NCBI RefSeq assembly: GCF_000241525.1
Contig: NZ_AHIL01000037.1
Span: 78,709 to 142,708, forward strand
Direction of reading: 5' to 3'
DNA: 64,000 nucleotides
Source: Comamonas testosteroni ATCC 11996
Lineage (GTDB): Bacteria; Pseudomonadota; Gammaproteobacteria; Burkholderiales; Burkholderiaceae_C
Shown here: positions 1 to 7,129 of the stretch, in pieces
Numbering within the stretch: position 1 is the stretch's first letter
How the letters are laid out: each line of letters begins with the position of its first letter
Translations under genes and position numbers: made by a program
The notes under the pieces: generated by a model
What the model saw: only the letters and a program-made list of their open reading frames with translations
Database searches by the model: none
Told to the model about the DNA's origin: nothing

Positions 1-517
1 CATCCAGCATCTGCTGGCGATCACGTGGATCTGCCTCAACAAGCGGAATGAGGTCATGGCCTTTGGCAACCAGGCCGGAGCTGAATGCCTCCAGCCTTGC
101 TCCGCTGGCGGGGCGGCAACTGAGAATGACCATCAAAGGTGCCGCATCCAACTCTGCAACCCCCGTCAGCATCTCGCAGGCATAGTCCACCGCGCCCGCA
201 TCGTTGACGTCCACCATCAGCAGCGCTCCCACCGATGCAGAAAGCACCCAGCGGCGCACGAAATCAAAACGATCCTGACCAGGGCTGCCTACCAGTTGCA
301 GTCGCTCTCCAGAGCCCAGGTCAATCTCGCCAAACTCCGCTCCGACCGTGGTGAACTCCTTGTGGTGCGCCGCCTTGTCCAGGTTGCGCACATCGCTGCC
401 TGCCATGAGCTCCCCACACAGGCTGCGCAGCGCCGTGGTCTTGCCTATGCCCATGGGCCCCAGCAGACTCACCCGAAGCAAGCCCTGGCCGGGCTGCATG
501 GGCATGAAAGATGTCAT
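1..517 (-). CDS. Small P-loop GTPase, MglA/COG2229-like (C-terminus outside window)
   Basis: The reading frame starts with ATG at 517 and is still open at the window edge, giving 172 residues. A Walker A/G1 motif GPMGIGKTT lies at about residues 20-28. A G3-like VGSPGQDRF at about 76-84 resembles the G[TS]PGQ[ED]RF signature of the COG2229/MglA-type bacterial small GTPases. I do not see a canonical NKxD G4 motif; the expected strand reads VILSCRPAS. The start overlaps the stop of the upstream gene by ATGA, so the two are probably translationally coupled. Such GTPases usually act with Roadblock/LC7 partners as polarity or signalling switches; the partner may lie beyond the left edge. Family fairly sure, role unknown. 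Confidence 0.75.
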   Translation of the reverse strand, partial: MTSFMPMQPGQGLLRVSLLGPMGIGKTTALRSLCGELMAGSDVRNLDKAAHHKEFTTVGAEFGEIDLGSGERLQLVGSPGQDRFDFVRRWVLSASVGALLMVDVNDAGAVDYACEMLTGVAELDAAPLMVILSCRPASGARLEAFSSGLVAKGHDLIPLVEADPRDRQQMLD

Positions 518-1254
518 GTACGTCCTCCACGGGTAATCCAGCCCGTCAGCTTGCTGATCCATTGCAGCGTCACGGCAGCGGCCGGCTGCCTGGCGGCGCT
601 CGGCTTTGCAGCGGCGGCGGACTCCTCGCTACCAGGCTGGCTGCAGCTCAGCACGGACTGAAGCTGGGGCAGGGACAACAGGGCCCAGAGCTGCTGCATC
701 TCGATGCCGGCATGTTCGGCCAGTGATCTGGCATCGATGGGCCCGCGCGACAGCAGCGCCAGCACGCGCATGTTCTGCGCGCTGTTGGCGCTGCCAGGCA
801 AAGCAACCCAGGATTTGATCTGAAAGCAATGCGTACAGTCGACTCCCTGCAACTGAAGCTCTTGCAAGGCACGCTGCAGCGACAGGGGCGCACCGGCCCT
901 GTGCCGGGCTTTCCAGTCCATGAGGAAGACCGCGGCCCGGTCGAGCATGTCGATCAGGTCGGACAACGTGAAGTCCACATCAAGATGCACTACCCAGCCC
1001 TGGGAAGAACGCCCCAGTGGCTGCATGGCTGGCTCGCCGCCGAGATAGACCACGCAAGGAGCTCTCGCCTCTGCCCTGGCCAGCAGGCTCTCCAGCCCTT
1101 CAATCACCAGCACTTCGGCTGCATGACGCGGAACCTGACGCCAGGCGGAAAGCGACTTGCGCGCTGCGACGGCGAACAGCGCTTCAAAGCGCTGCTGCAC
1201 GGCAGGCGTCCAAAGTTCTGCGGCCAAGCTCACTTCACCGATGGTTCTCGCCAT
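514..1254 (-). CDS. Hypothetical protein upstream of the small GTPase
   Basis: The product is 246 residues if translation starts at the ATG at 1254 (MARTIGEV). A GTG at 1341 would add 29 residues but looks less natural. I do not recognise a named family. The N-terminal half alternates hydrophobic strands and helices (VLVIEGLES, CVVYLGGE, WVVHLDVD). Residues about 170-200 look like a small winged-helix segment (MRVLALLSRGPIDARSLAEH). The C-terminal quarter has an Ala/Ser-rich linker. It overlaps the GTPase start by ATGA, so it is very probably the first gene of a two-gene or longer operon and may be an effector or regulator of the GTPase. This is context inference only. Confidence 0.65.
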   Translation of the reverse strand: MARTIGEVSLAAELWTPAVQQRFEALFAVAARKSLSAWRQVPRHAAEVLVIEGLESLLARAEARAPCVVYLGGEPAMQPLGRSSQGWVVHLDVDFTLSDLIDMLDRAAVFLMDWKARHRAGAPLSLQRALQELQLQGVDCTHCFQIKSWVALPGSANSAQNMRVLALLSRGPIDARSLAEHAGIEMQQLWALLSLPQLQSVLSCSQPGSEESAAAAKPSAARQPAAAVTLQWISKLTGWITRGGRT

Positions 1255-1531
1255 GCACAGCACCCTGACTGTTGAGAAAAAGACGATGAATCCCTCAACC
1301 ACCGCCAATTCGCTGGCACTGTCGGGATCAAGGCCGGACACGATGCAATCTTCACGCTACACAACTAACACCTTATTACAACAATTATTCAAGTAACAGG
1401 AGAGTGCATGTGTAGGTGAAACGCTCGCTGAGTCCCTGATTTTTGTCAGTTGTGAGCACTGTCATCAGGGCTCTTCACAGCGAAGCGGTATGCTCCCAGT
1501 CCTTGTTTTTGATGATGGGTCACTCTGCTTC

Positions 1532-3604
1532 ATGTCTGCTGGTCTCAACCTCGCTCAGCTCCAGGCCGTGCATTACACCGACGGTCCATGCCTTGTTCTG
1601 GCAGGCGCCGGCTCGGGCAAGACCCGTGTGATTACGCACAAGATAGGCCGTCTGATCGAAACCGGTCTGGCGCCACGCCGCATTGCCGCTATCACTTTTA
1701 CCAACAAGGCCGCCGCCGAAATGCGCGAGCGCGCCGCAGGTCTGATAGGCCGCCAGGCCAAGGAGGTGCTGATCTGCACCTTCCACTCGCTGGGCGTGCG
1801 CATGGTGCGCGAGGACGGCCACATTCTCGGCCTCAAGCCCCAGTTCAGCATTCTGGACACCGACGACGTCACCGGCATCCTCAAGGACTGCGCGGGCGGC
1901 ACCACCGATGTGGCGACGGCCCGCCAGTGGCAGTGGACCATCAGCGGCTGGAAGAACCAGGGCTGGGACAGCCGCAAGGCCCTGGCCATGGCCCAGGACG
2001 ACAGCGAACGCAGCACCGCTCTCATCATGCAGCGCTATGAAGAGCGCCTGACCGCCTACCAGAGCGTGGACTTCGACGACCTGATCGGCATGCCCATGCG
2101 ATTGCTGCGCGGCCACCCCGAGGTGCGTGAGAAATGGCAACGCCTGTTGGGCCATGTGCTGGTGGACGAGTACCAGGACACCAACGCCACGCAGTACGAG
2201 CTGCTGAAATTCCTGGTGGGCGAACGTGCCCACTTCACGGCCGTGGGAGACGACGACCAGTCGATCTACGGCTGGCGCGGCGCCACGCTGGACAACCTCA
2301 GGAAGCTGCCCGTGGACTTTCCGCAGCTCAAGGTCATCAAGCTGGAGCAGAACTACCGCTCCACCAGCGCCATCTTGCGCGCCGCCAACAATGTGATCGG
2401 CCCCAACCCCAAGCTGTTTCCCAAGACACTGTTTTCGGAACTCGGCGAGGGCGAACCCGTGCGCATCGTCGACTGCGACACCGAAGAGCACGAGGCCGAG
2501 CGTGCCGTGGCCCGCATCCAGAGCCTGCGCGCCAATATGAACCCGCAGCCCGCGTGGAAGGACTTCGCCATCCTCTATCGCGCCAACCACCAGGCCAAGC
2601 CCTTCGAGAAGGCGCTGCGCAAGGCCAACATTCCCTACAAGGTCTCGGGCGGTACCAGCTTTTTCGACCGCGCCGAGATCAAGGACCTGTGTGCATGGTT
2701 CCGTCTCTGGATCAACAACGACGACGACCCGGCGTTTCTGCGCTCCATAGGCACGCCCAAGCGCGGCATCGGTCACACCACGCTGGGCAAGCTCGGAGAA
2801 TTCTCCGCTGCGCACAAGCTCAGCATGTTCGGCTCGCTGTTCAATGCGATGCTGGAAGAGGCACTGCCGCGCAAGGCCTTCGAAAGCCTGCTGGAATTCG
2901 GCCGCTATATCAATGATCTGGAATACCGTGCCCGCCACACCCTGGGCTTTGAAGCCTCGCGCAGCTTTCTGATCGACTGGCTCAAGGAAATTGGCTACGA
3001 ACAGTATCTGTATGACAGCGAAGACAGCGAGTCTGTCGCCGCCGCGCGCTGGAGCAATGTGCTGGAGTTCTGCGACTGGATGGCCCAGCGTGCCGGCGGC
3101 CAGATCGAGGATGCCGCAGGCGCCGGTACCCAGACTGAGGTCAAGAGCCTGCTGGAGGTCTCGCAGAACATCGCCCTGCTGTCCACCATCAGCGAGCGCG
3201 AGAAGGAGCAGGACATGGTCGTGCTCTCCACCCTCCATGCATCCAAGGGTCTGGAATGGCCCCATGTCATGCAGGTCGGAGTGACCGAGGGCATGCTGCC
3301 GTTCAAGCTCGACGACGACGACGGCAAGCAGCAAAAGGTCAGCGATGAAACGGCAGCGCGGCTGCAGGAAGAGCGCCGCCTGATGTATGTGGGCATCACA
3401 CGCGCCCAGCGTACGCTGGCCGTGAGCTGGACCAAGCGTCGCAAAAAGGGCCGCGAAATGGTGGCCTGCCAGCCCAGCCGCTTCATCAAGGAAATGGGCC
3501 TCGATGCGGCCACGGCAAAGGAAGACCCGCGCGAGAAGCTGCGCAAGCTGCGCGAAGAATTTGCCGCACGCAAGAACCAGACGGCGCCGGGCGCTGCCAA
3601 CTGA
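1532..3604 (+). CDS. rep: ATP-dependent DNA helicase Rep (UvrD/Rep superfamily 1A)
   Basis: The protein is 690 residues, close to E. coli Rep (673). It is a 3'-5' single-strand DNA translocase that helps replication forks past protein blocks. Visible SF1 motifs are the Q-motif region LNLAQLQAV (6-14), Walker A AGAGSGKT (24-31), motif II DEYQDT (212-217), motif III QSIYGWRG (about 243-250), the HASKGLEW region, and motif VI EERRLMYVGITRAQ (about 613-626). I chose the ATG at 1532 because MSAGLNLAQLQAV is the usual N-terminus; a start at 1490 would add an atypical leader. It is monocistronic or read through into the small lipoprotein 9 bases downstream. Rep is preferred over UvrD on length and motif wording. 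Confidence 0.93.
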   Translation: MSAGLNLAQLQAVHYTDGPCLVLAGAGSGKTRVITHKIGRLIETGLAPRRIAAITFTNKAAAEMRERAAGLIGRQAKEVLICTFHSLGVRMVREDGHILGLKPQFSILDTDDVTGILKDCAGGTTDVATARQWQWTISGWKNQGWDSRKALAMAQDDSERSTALIMQRYEERLTAYQSVDFDDLIGMPMRLLRGHPEVREKWQRLLGHVLVDEYQDTNATQYELLKFLVGERAHFTAVGDDDQSIYGWRGATLDNLRKLPVDFPQLKVIKLEQNYRSTSAILRAANNVIGPNPKLFPKTLFSELGEGEPVRIVDCDTEEHEAERAVARIQSLRANMNPQPAWKDFAILYRANHQAKPFEKALRKANIPYKVSGGTSFFDRAEIKDLCAWFRLWINNDDDPAFLRSIGTPKRGIGHTTLGKLGEFSAAHKLSMFGSLFNAMLEEALPRKAFESLLEFGRYINDLEYRARHTLGFEASRSFLIDWLKEIGYEQYLYDSEDSESVAAARWSNVLEFCDWMAQRAGGQIEDAAGAGTQTEVKSLLEVSQNIALLSTISEREKEQDMVVLSTLHASKGLEWPHVMQVGVTEGMLPFKLDDDDGKQQKVSDETAARLQEERRLMYVGITRAQRTLAVSWTKRRKKGREMVACQPSRFIKEMGLDAATAKEDPREKLRKLREEFAARKNQTAPGAAN

Positions 3605-3613
3605 AGACCCGAG

Positions 3614-4042
3614 ATGACTCTGAGAACTCTGATTTTCATAGCTGCCAGCGCTTTTTCCATAAGCGCCTGTGCCCAGTTTGAATCCAAGTCTGCCAGCACT
3701 TGCCCGCAAGACTGGCAGATGAGCGACAAGCAGCTGCAAGGTGAATGGACAGGCTCCGTCGCCGGCAGCGAAGAAACCGTCCGCATGGTGCTGGGCCCGC
3801 ATCCCGAATGGGAAGGAAATGTCAAAGGCAGCATCAGCCGCCCGGGCGGCAGCCACCCCATGGTGGGTGATGTAAACGAGGGCACGGTCACTCTCGAAGA
3901 AAGCGCTGACGGCTCACGCATTACCGGCACCTGGCTGGGCGAAGTGGTCGACGGCAGCTGCGGTACAGAAATTCACGGCAGTTACCAGGAGGGAGAAAAT
4001 GTTCCACCCCGTGCGTTCATCATGCGCAAGGCCCAACCCTGA
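3614..4042 (+). CDS. Putative small lipoprotein, unknown function
   Basis: The product is 142 residues. A short hydrophobic signal ends in the lipobox ISAC, with the cysteine at residue 19, so it is probably lipidated in the envelope. The mature part has strand-rich repeats around GEWTGSVAGS and GTWLGEVVDG, as in small beta-barrel lipoproteins; I recognise no named family. It starts 9 bases after rep. The DNA coding for the signal peptide resembles a dispersed Comamonadaceae palindromic repeat (see the repeat entry at 3637). A near-perfect hairpin, CCCAACCCTG/CAGGGCTGGG at 4032-4053, overlaps the stop codon but has no U-tract. Confidence 0.7.
   Translation: MTLRTLIFIAASAFSISACAQFESKSASTCPQDWQMSDKQLQGEWTGSVAGSEETVRMVLGPHPEWEGNVKGSISRPGGSHPMVGDVNEGTVTLEESADGSRITGTWLGEVVDGSCGTEIHGSYQEGENVPPRAFIMRKAQP
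3637..3671 (+). repeat. Copy of the AGCTGCCAGCGCTT palindromic repeat inside a signal peptide
   Basis: CATAGCTGCCAGCGCTTTTT followed by CCATAAGCGCCTG has the same half-sites (ATAGCTG..GCGCTT and AAGCGC) as the palindromic elements at 30811-30903 and 33870-33905. Here it lies within the coding sequence for residues about 9-19 of the lipoprotein and so encodes most of its signal peptide. Similarity is by eye only. Confidence 0.5.
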
Positions 4043-4092
4043 GCAGGGCTGGGTGTTGCCAACCGCAACCGGCCTGTGCATTGATTGATCCC

Positions 4093-5307
4093 ATGAGTAT
4101 TCGCTTTTTCACCCCGCATCCCCTGACCCTGAGCATCGGCTTGGCGCTGGTCGGCGGCTTGAACCCAGTTACCGCCAACAGCGCGGAACTGCCGCCCCCC
4201 GAAAGCTGGCAGCAATGTGCTGCCACCACCAGCAACAACGACCGCCTGGCATGTTTTGACGCCTGGGCAATCAAGCAAGGCCCGGCGGTTGCGCCCCAGG
4301 CCTCCGGTTGGAGTGCGCCTGCAGCCAGCGCACAAGCTGCGCCTGCTCTCACAGCCGCTACCGTCTCGGTGAACGATGCCGCGCCCGCCAGTGCGGCTGC
4401 GGCGACTGTCGCCAGCGCCGACAGCGGCCTGGGTCTCTCGCCCAACAACGGCGGCTGCCGCGATCCGCGCTACACCGAGGTGTCGCGCTACTTCGAGCTG
4501 GAGCCCGGCACGGACTGCGGCACCTTCAACTTCCGCGGCTACCGACCCATGTCGGTCTCCGTGGTCGTTGGCGACGAGGTCAACCAGCAACCCTATTCGC
4601 CCAGCCGCGGCCTGGCGACCGAGCAGCCCTATCAGAAGCACGAGATGCGCCTGCAGCTCTCGGCCCGCACCAAGATTGCCTCCGGCCTGCTGACCGGCCC
4701 CACCTCTAAGGGCAAGGATTCGCTGTGGTTCGGCTATACCCAGCAGTCCTACTGGCAGCTGTTCAACGGCGATATCTCGCGACCCTTCCGCACCACCGAC
4801 CACGAGCCCGAGGTCTTCTACGTCTACCCGACGGATGCCCAGCTGCCGCTGGGCTGGCGCTGGCGCTACTCGGGCATAGGCATCGCGCACCAGTCGAACG
4901 GTCAGAGCAACCCGCTGTCGCGCAGCTGGAACCGCTGGTATCTGATGACCGGGGCCGAGCTGGGCAACCGCTGGCAGCTGCATCTGAAAGCCTGGCAGCG
5001 CATGAAGGAGAGCGCGCTTGAGGACGACAACCCCCATATCCAGGACTACATCGGACGCGGTGAAGTCAAGCTGGGCTGGAACGTCAACGAGCAGAACTAC
5101 CTGGGCCTGACCGCACGTGGCTCGCTGGGCCAGGGCAAGGGGTCCGGGCGCATCGAGTGGCTGCGCACCCTGGGCGAAGGCTGGAACGGCGGCAAGAGCA
5201 ATCTGCGCCTGCATGTTCAGCTGTTCAGCGGCTATGGCGACAGCCTGGTCGACTACAACAACAAGCGCACGGTACTCAGCGTGGGTCTGAGCCTGCTGGA
5301 CTTCTGA
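4093..5307 (+). CDS. pldA: Outer membrane phospholipase A (OMPLA)
   Basis: The product is 404 residues and hydrolyses phospholipid acyl chains in the outer membrane as a beta-barrel enzyme. The active-site segment HQSNGQSNPLSRSWNR has His266, Ser268 and Asn280; the His-to-Asn spacing of 14 equals that of E. coli PldA (H142, S144, N156). The barrel ends in the typical C-terminal aromatic, LLDF. The N-terminus has a signal peptide and then an extra region of about 110 residues with WQQCAATTSNNDRLACFD and an Ala-rich linker, making it much longer than E. coli PldA (289). I chose the ATG at 4093; the upstream TTG at 4081 is less likely. Confidence 0.92.
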   Translation: MSIRFFTPHPLTLSIGLALVGGLNPVTANSAELPPPESWQQCAATTSNNDRLACFDAWAIKQGPAVAPQASGWSAPAASAQAAPALTAATVSVNDAAPASAAAATVASADSGLGLSPNNGGCRDPRYTEVSRYFELEPGTDCGTFNFRGYRPMSVSVVVGDEVNQQPYSPSRGLATEQPYQKHEMRLQLSARTKIASGLLTGPTSKGKDSLWFGYTQQSYWQLFNGDISRPFRTTDHEPEVFYVYPTDAQLPLGWRWRYSGIGIAHQSNGQSNPLSRSWNRWYLMTGAELGNRWQLHLKAWQRMKESALEDDNPHIQDYIGRGEVKLGWNVNEQNYLGLTARGSLGQGKGSGRIEWLRTLGEGWNGGKSNLRLHVQLFSGYGDSLVDYNNKRTVLSVGLSLLDF

Positions 5308-5345
5308 AGCCCTCTTGGCCCGCTGCGGCGGGGCCGAGCCGTGGT

Positions 5346-6017
5346 TTACGCCAGAAAACCAGAAGCCCGGGCATGAGCCAGCAGCAGTTCGGTGAATCGC
5401 GCATAGCCTGCGGCATTGGCATGTACCTGATCGGCGCGCAAGGCGCTATTGCCCAGCACCTCGCTCCAGGCATCGGGCAGCAATGCCACCCGGTTGTCCT
5501 TGGCCAAGGTTTGGTAGATGGAGTGATCCTTCATGCGCCCCGTCAACGCTGCACTCAGGCTCAGCTCCGGCACGGCCACCAGCAGCACGGGGGTCACCCT
5601 GGCTTTGCACAGCTGCAGCATGCGCGTGATCTCGCCTTGCACAACTTGCTCGCTCCTGCGCTGCAGCCAGTCGTTACCACCGGCGCACAGAATCGCCAAC
5701 GATGGCCTGTGCTCATCGAGCAGCCCCGGCAAACGGTCCGCAATCTGTTTGCTGGTCTCACCCGAAACACCGGCATTCACCACCTTCCAGCCCGTGCGCT
5801 CGGCCAGTAGGCTGGGGTAGCTGGCATCTGCGTTGGCTCCAACACCTTGCGTCAAGGAGTCTCCAAGCGCCAACACGGTAGCTCCGGCAGGAACGGCAGC
5901 GGCCTTGGGTGTCTTCTTGCCACAGGCACTTAGCAGCATTGCGCCCCCCGTCAGCAATGCTGCGGCACGCATGCCTTGAAGAACATGGCGTCGGTACGGG
6001 TCAAATATCGGCTTCAT
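5346..6017 (-). CDS. SGNH/GDSL-type esterase lipoprotein (TesA-like arylesterase)
   Basis: The product is 223 residues. The N-terminus has RRHVLQG and then a hydrophobic stretch ending in LLSAC (Cys at about 32), so it is probably an exported lipoprotein. SGNH blocks are clear: block I ALGDSLTQG with the nucleophile Ser, a Gly block (NAGVSGET), block III GGND, and block V DQVHANAAGY with the Asp/His pair. This matches the TesA/arylesterase group, which hydrolyses short acyl and thioesters in the periplasm. It converges with pldA, with 38 bases between the stops; a link to phospholipid turnover with pldA is possible but not shown. The true substrate is unknown. Confidence 0.85.
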   Translation of the reverse strand: MKPIFDPYRRHVLQGMRAAALLTGGAMLLSACGKKTPKAAAVPAGATVLALGDSLTQGVGANADASYPSLLAERTGWKVVNAGVSGETSKQIADRLPGLLDEHRPSLAILCAGGNDWLQRRSEQVVQGEITRMLQLCKARVTPVLLVAVPELSLSAALTGRMKDHSIYQTLAKDNRVALLPDAWSEVLGNSALRADQVHANAAGYARFTELLLAHARASGFLA

Positions 6018-6144
6018 GGCATCTCACAAAACAGCGGGTTTGCAACGGCTGGAGGGCAGCCCCTTGGGCGCGAGGATAGCTCAGCCTCCGCCGCCCCAAT
6101 GCAAACCGCGCAGCACAACGGTAAAACTGCAAAGCAGCAGCCGT

Positions 6145-6174
6145 AAAAAAACCGCTGCGCCCAAGGCCCAGCGG
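6145..6174 (-). terminator. Rho-independent terminator of the catabolic operon
   Basis: Read on the minus strand, CCGCTG, an 11-base loop and CAGCGG are followed by seven T. It lies about 20 bases after the stop of the last operon gene (the RidA-like gene). Confidence 0.8.
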
Positions 6175-6196
6175 CTGTGCGTGCGCAGATTGCCAA

Positions 6197-6595
6197 TCAG
6201 TCTGGCACGACTGCCGTCACCTCGATCTCCACCTTGGCCCGGTCCTCGATCAAGGCCGCCACCTGCACGGCCGTCATGGCCACGTTGAATGAACCAATCA
6301 GCTCTCGATAGGCCTTGCCGATCTCGGCCTGCTTCGCCAGATATTCCTTCTTGTCGGTGATATACCAGGTCATGCGCACGATATGTTCAGGCTTGGCTCC
6401 ACCGGCCTGCAGCACCTCGACGATATTGTGCAGAGCCTGCCTGGCCTGCGCCGCGAGGTCGTCGGTATGAAACCGGCCCTCCGCGTCCCAGCCAATCATG
6501 CCGGCCACATAGATCTGGCGGCCGCTGACGGCCACGCCATTCGCATATCCCTTGGGCCGGGGCCAGCCCGGCGGCAGCAGTACTTGCATGCTCAA
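6197..6595 (-). CDS. RidA/YjgF-family protein, last gene of the aryl-CoA operon
   Basis: The product is 132 residues with the YjgF/Rid fold pattern (YVAGMIGWD, ALHNIVEVLQAGGA, VRMTWYITD, VEIEVTAVV). Rid proteins of the RidA type hydrolyse reactive enamines and imines. In them a conserved Arg (E. coli Arg105, in the ARS motif) binds the substrate carboxylate. Here the aligned position reads AMT (Met107), so it probably belongs to the Rid subgroups without that Arg, which have no proven deaminase activity. Its ATG overlaps the thioesterase stop (ATGA), so the two are coupled. The likely role is on a nitrogen-bearing or CoA-bound intermediate of the pathway; this is inference. Confidence 0.85.
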   Translation of the reverse strand: MSMQVLLPPGWPRPKGYANGVAVSGRQIYVAGMIGWDAEGRFHTDDLAAQARQALHNIVEVLQAGGAKPEHIVRMTWYITDKKEYLAKQAEIGKAYRELIGSFNVAMTAVQVAALIEDRAKVEIEVTAVVPD

Positions 6596-7053
6596 CTCCT
6601 GTTTTCTGTTGGATTGGATGAACTCAGCCAGCGTTCGATGGCGCGGCGAATTGCTTGTGGCGTGGTAATCGCCTGATGAGTTTGAAGACTGGTGAAGACC
6701 AGCACTTTCTGCGCCGTCACGCGCAGCTGGCCGTCAGGGCCTGTGCAATCCACATCGAGCGTCAGCGAACGATTGCCCAGCTTGGCAACCGACAGTCCCA
6801 GACTCACGGTCTCACCCATGCGGGTGATGGCGCGAAAGTCGCATTCCAGGTGCACGATGGGCAGACCCACCCGGTCCTTGTGCAGCATGTCCGCATAGCT
6901 CAGGCCCAGTGCATTGTTGAACCAGTCTTCGACCAGCCCGTTGAACAGCACCAGATATTGGGGAAAGAAGATGATGCCTGCCGGATCGCAGTGCGCAAAA
7001 CGAATCGGCACCTGCGTCACAAAGCGTTTTGAAGCCATTGCCACTGCATTCAT
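6592..7053 (-). CDS. Acyl-CoA thioesterase, 4-hydroxybenzoyl-CoA thioesterase family
   Basis: The product is 153 residues with a single hot-dog domain. The segment FAHCDPAGIIFFPQY carries Asp23, which matches the catalytic Asp of Pseudomonas-type 4-hydroxybenzoyl-CoA thioesterase (HxDxAGxxxxP pattern). I chose the ATG at 7053, which follows a GAAGGA ribosome site; a TTG at 7059 and an ATG at 7038 are alternatives. It sits between the CoA ligase and the RidA-like gene in one operon, so it probably frees CoA from dead-end or over-accumulated aryl-CoA or ring intermediates. Family sure, substrate inferred. Confidence 0.88.
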   Translation of the reverse strand: MNAVAMASKRFVTQVPIRFAHCDPAGIIFFPQYLVLFNGLVEDWFNNALGLSYADMLHKDRVGLPIVHLECDFRAITRMGETVSLGLSVAKLGNRSLTLDVDCTGPDGQLRVTAQKVLVFTSLQTHQAITTPQAIRRAIERWLSSSNPTENRS

Positions 7054-7129
7054 ACCCAAACAATTCCTTCAGCAAAATCTGCCTGCAGCGCTTTTCAAGC
7101 AGGCGCATGCAGCTTTAAAAACATGGCAA

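Noticed and set aside
1520..3856. Minus-strand open frame of 778 codons across rep
   Set aside because: Antisense to rep; no domain recognised and codon use is that of a shadow.
5308..5345. GGCCC/GGGCC hairpin between pldA and the esterase as a terminator
   Set aside because: Short stem and no T-run on either strand.
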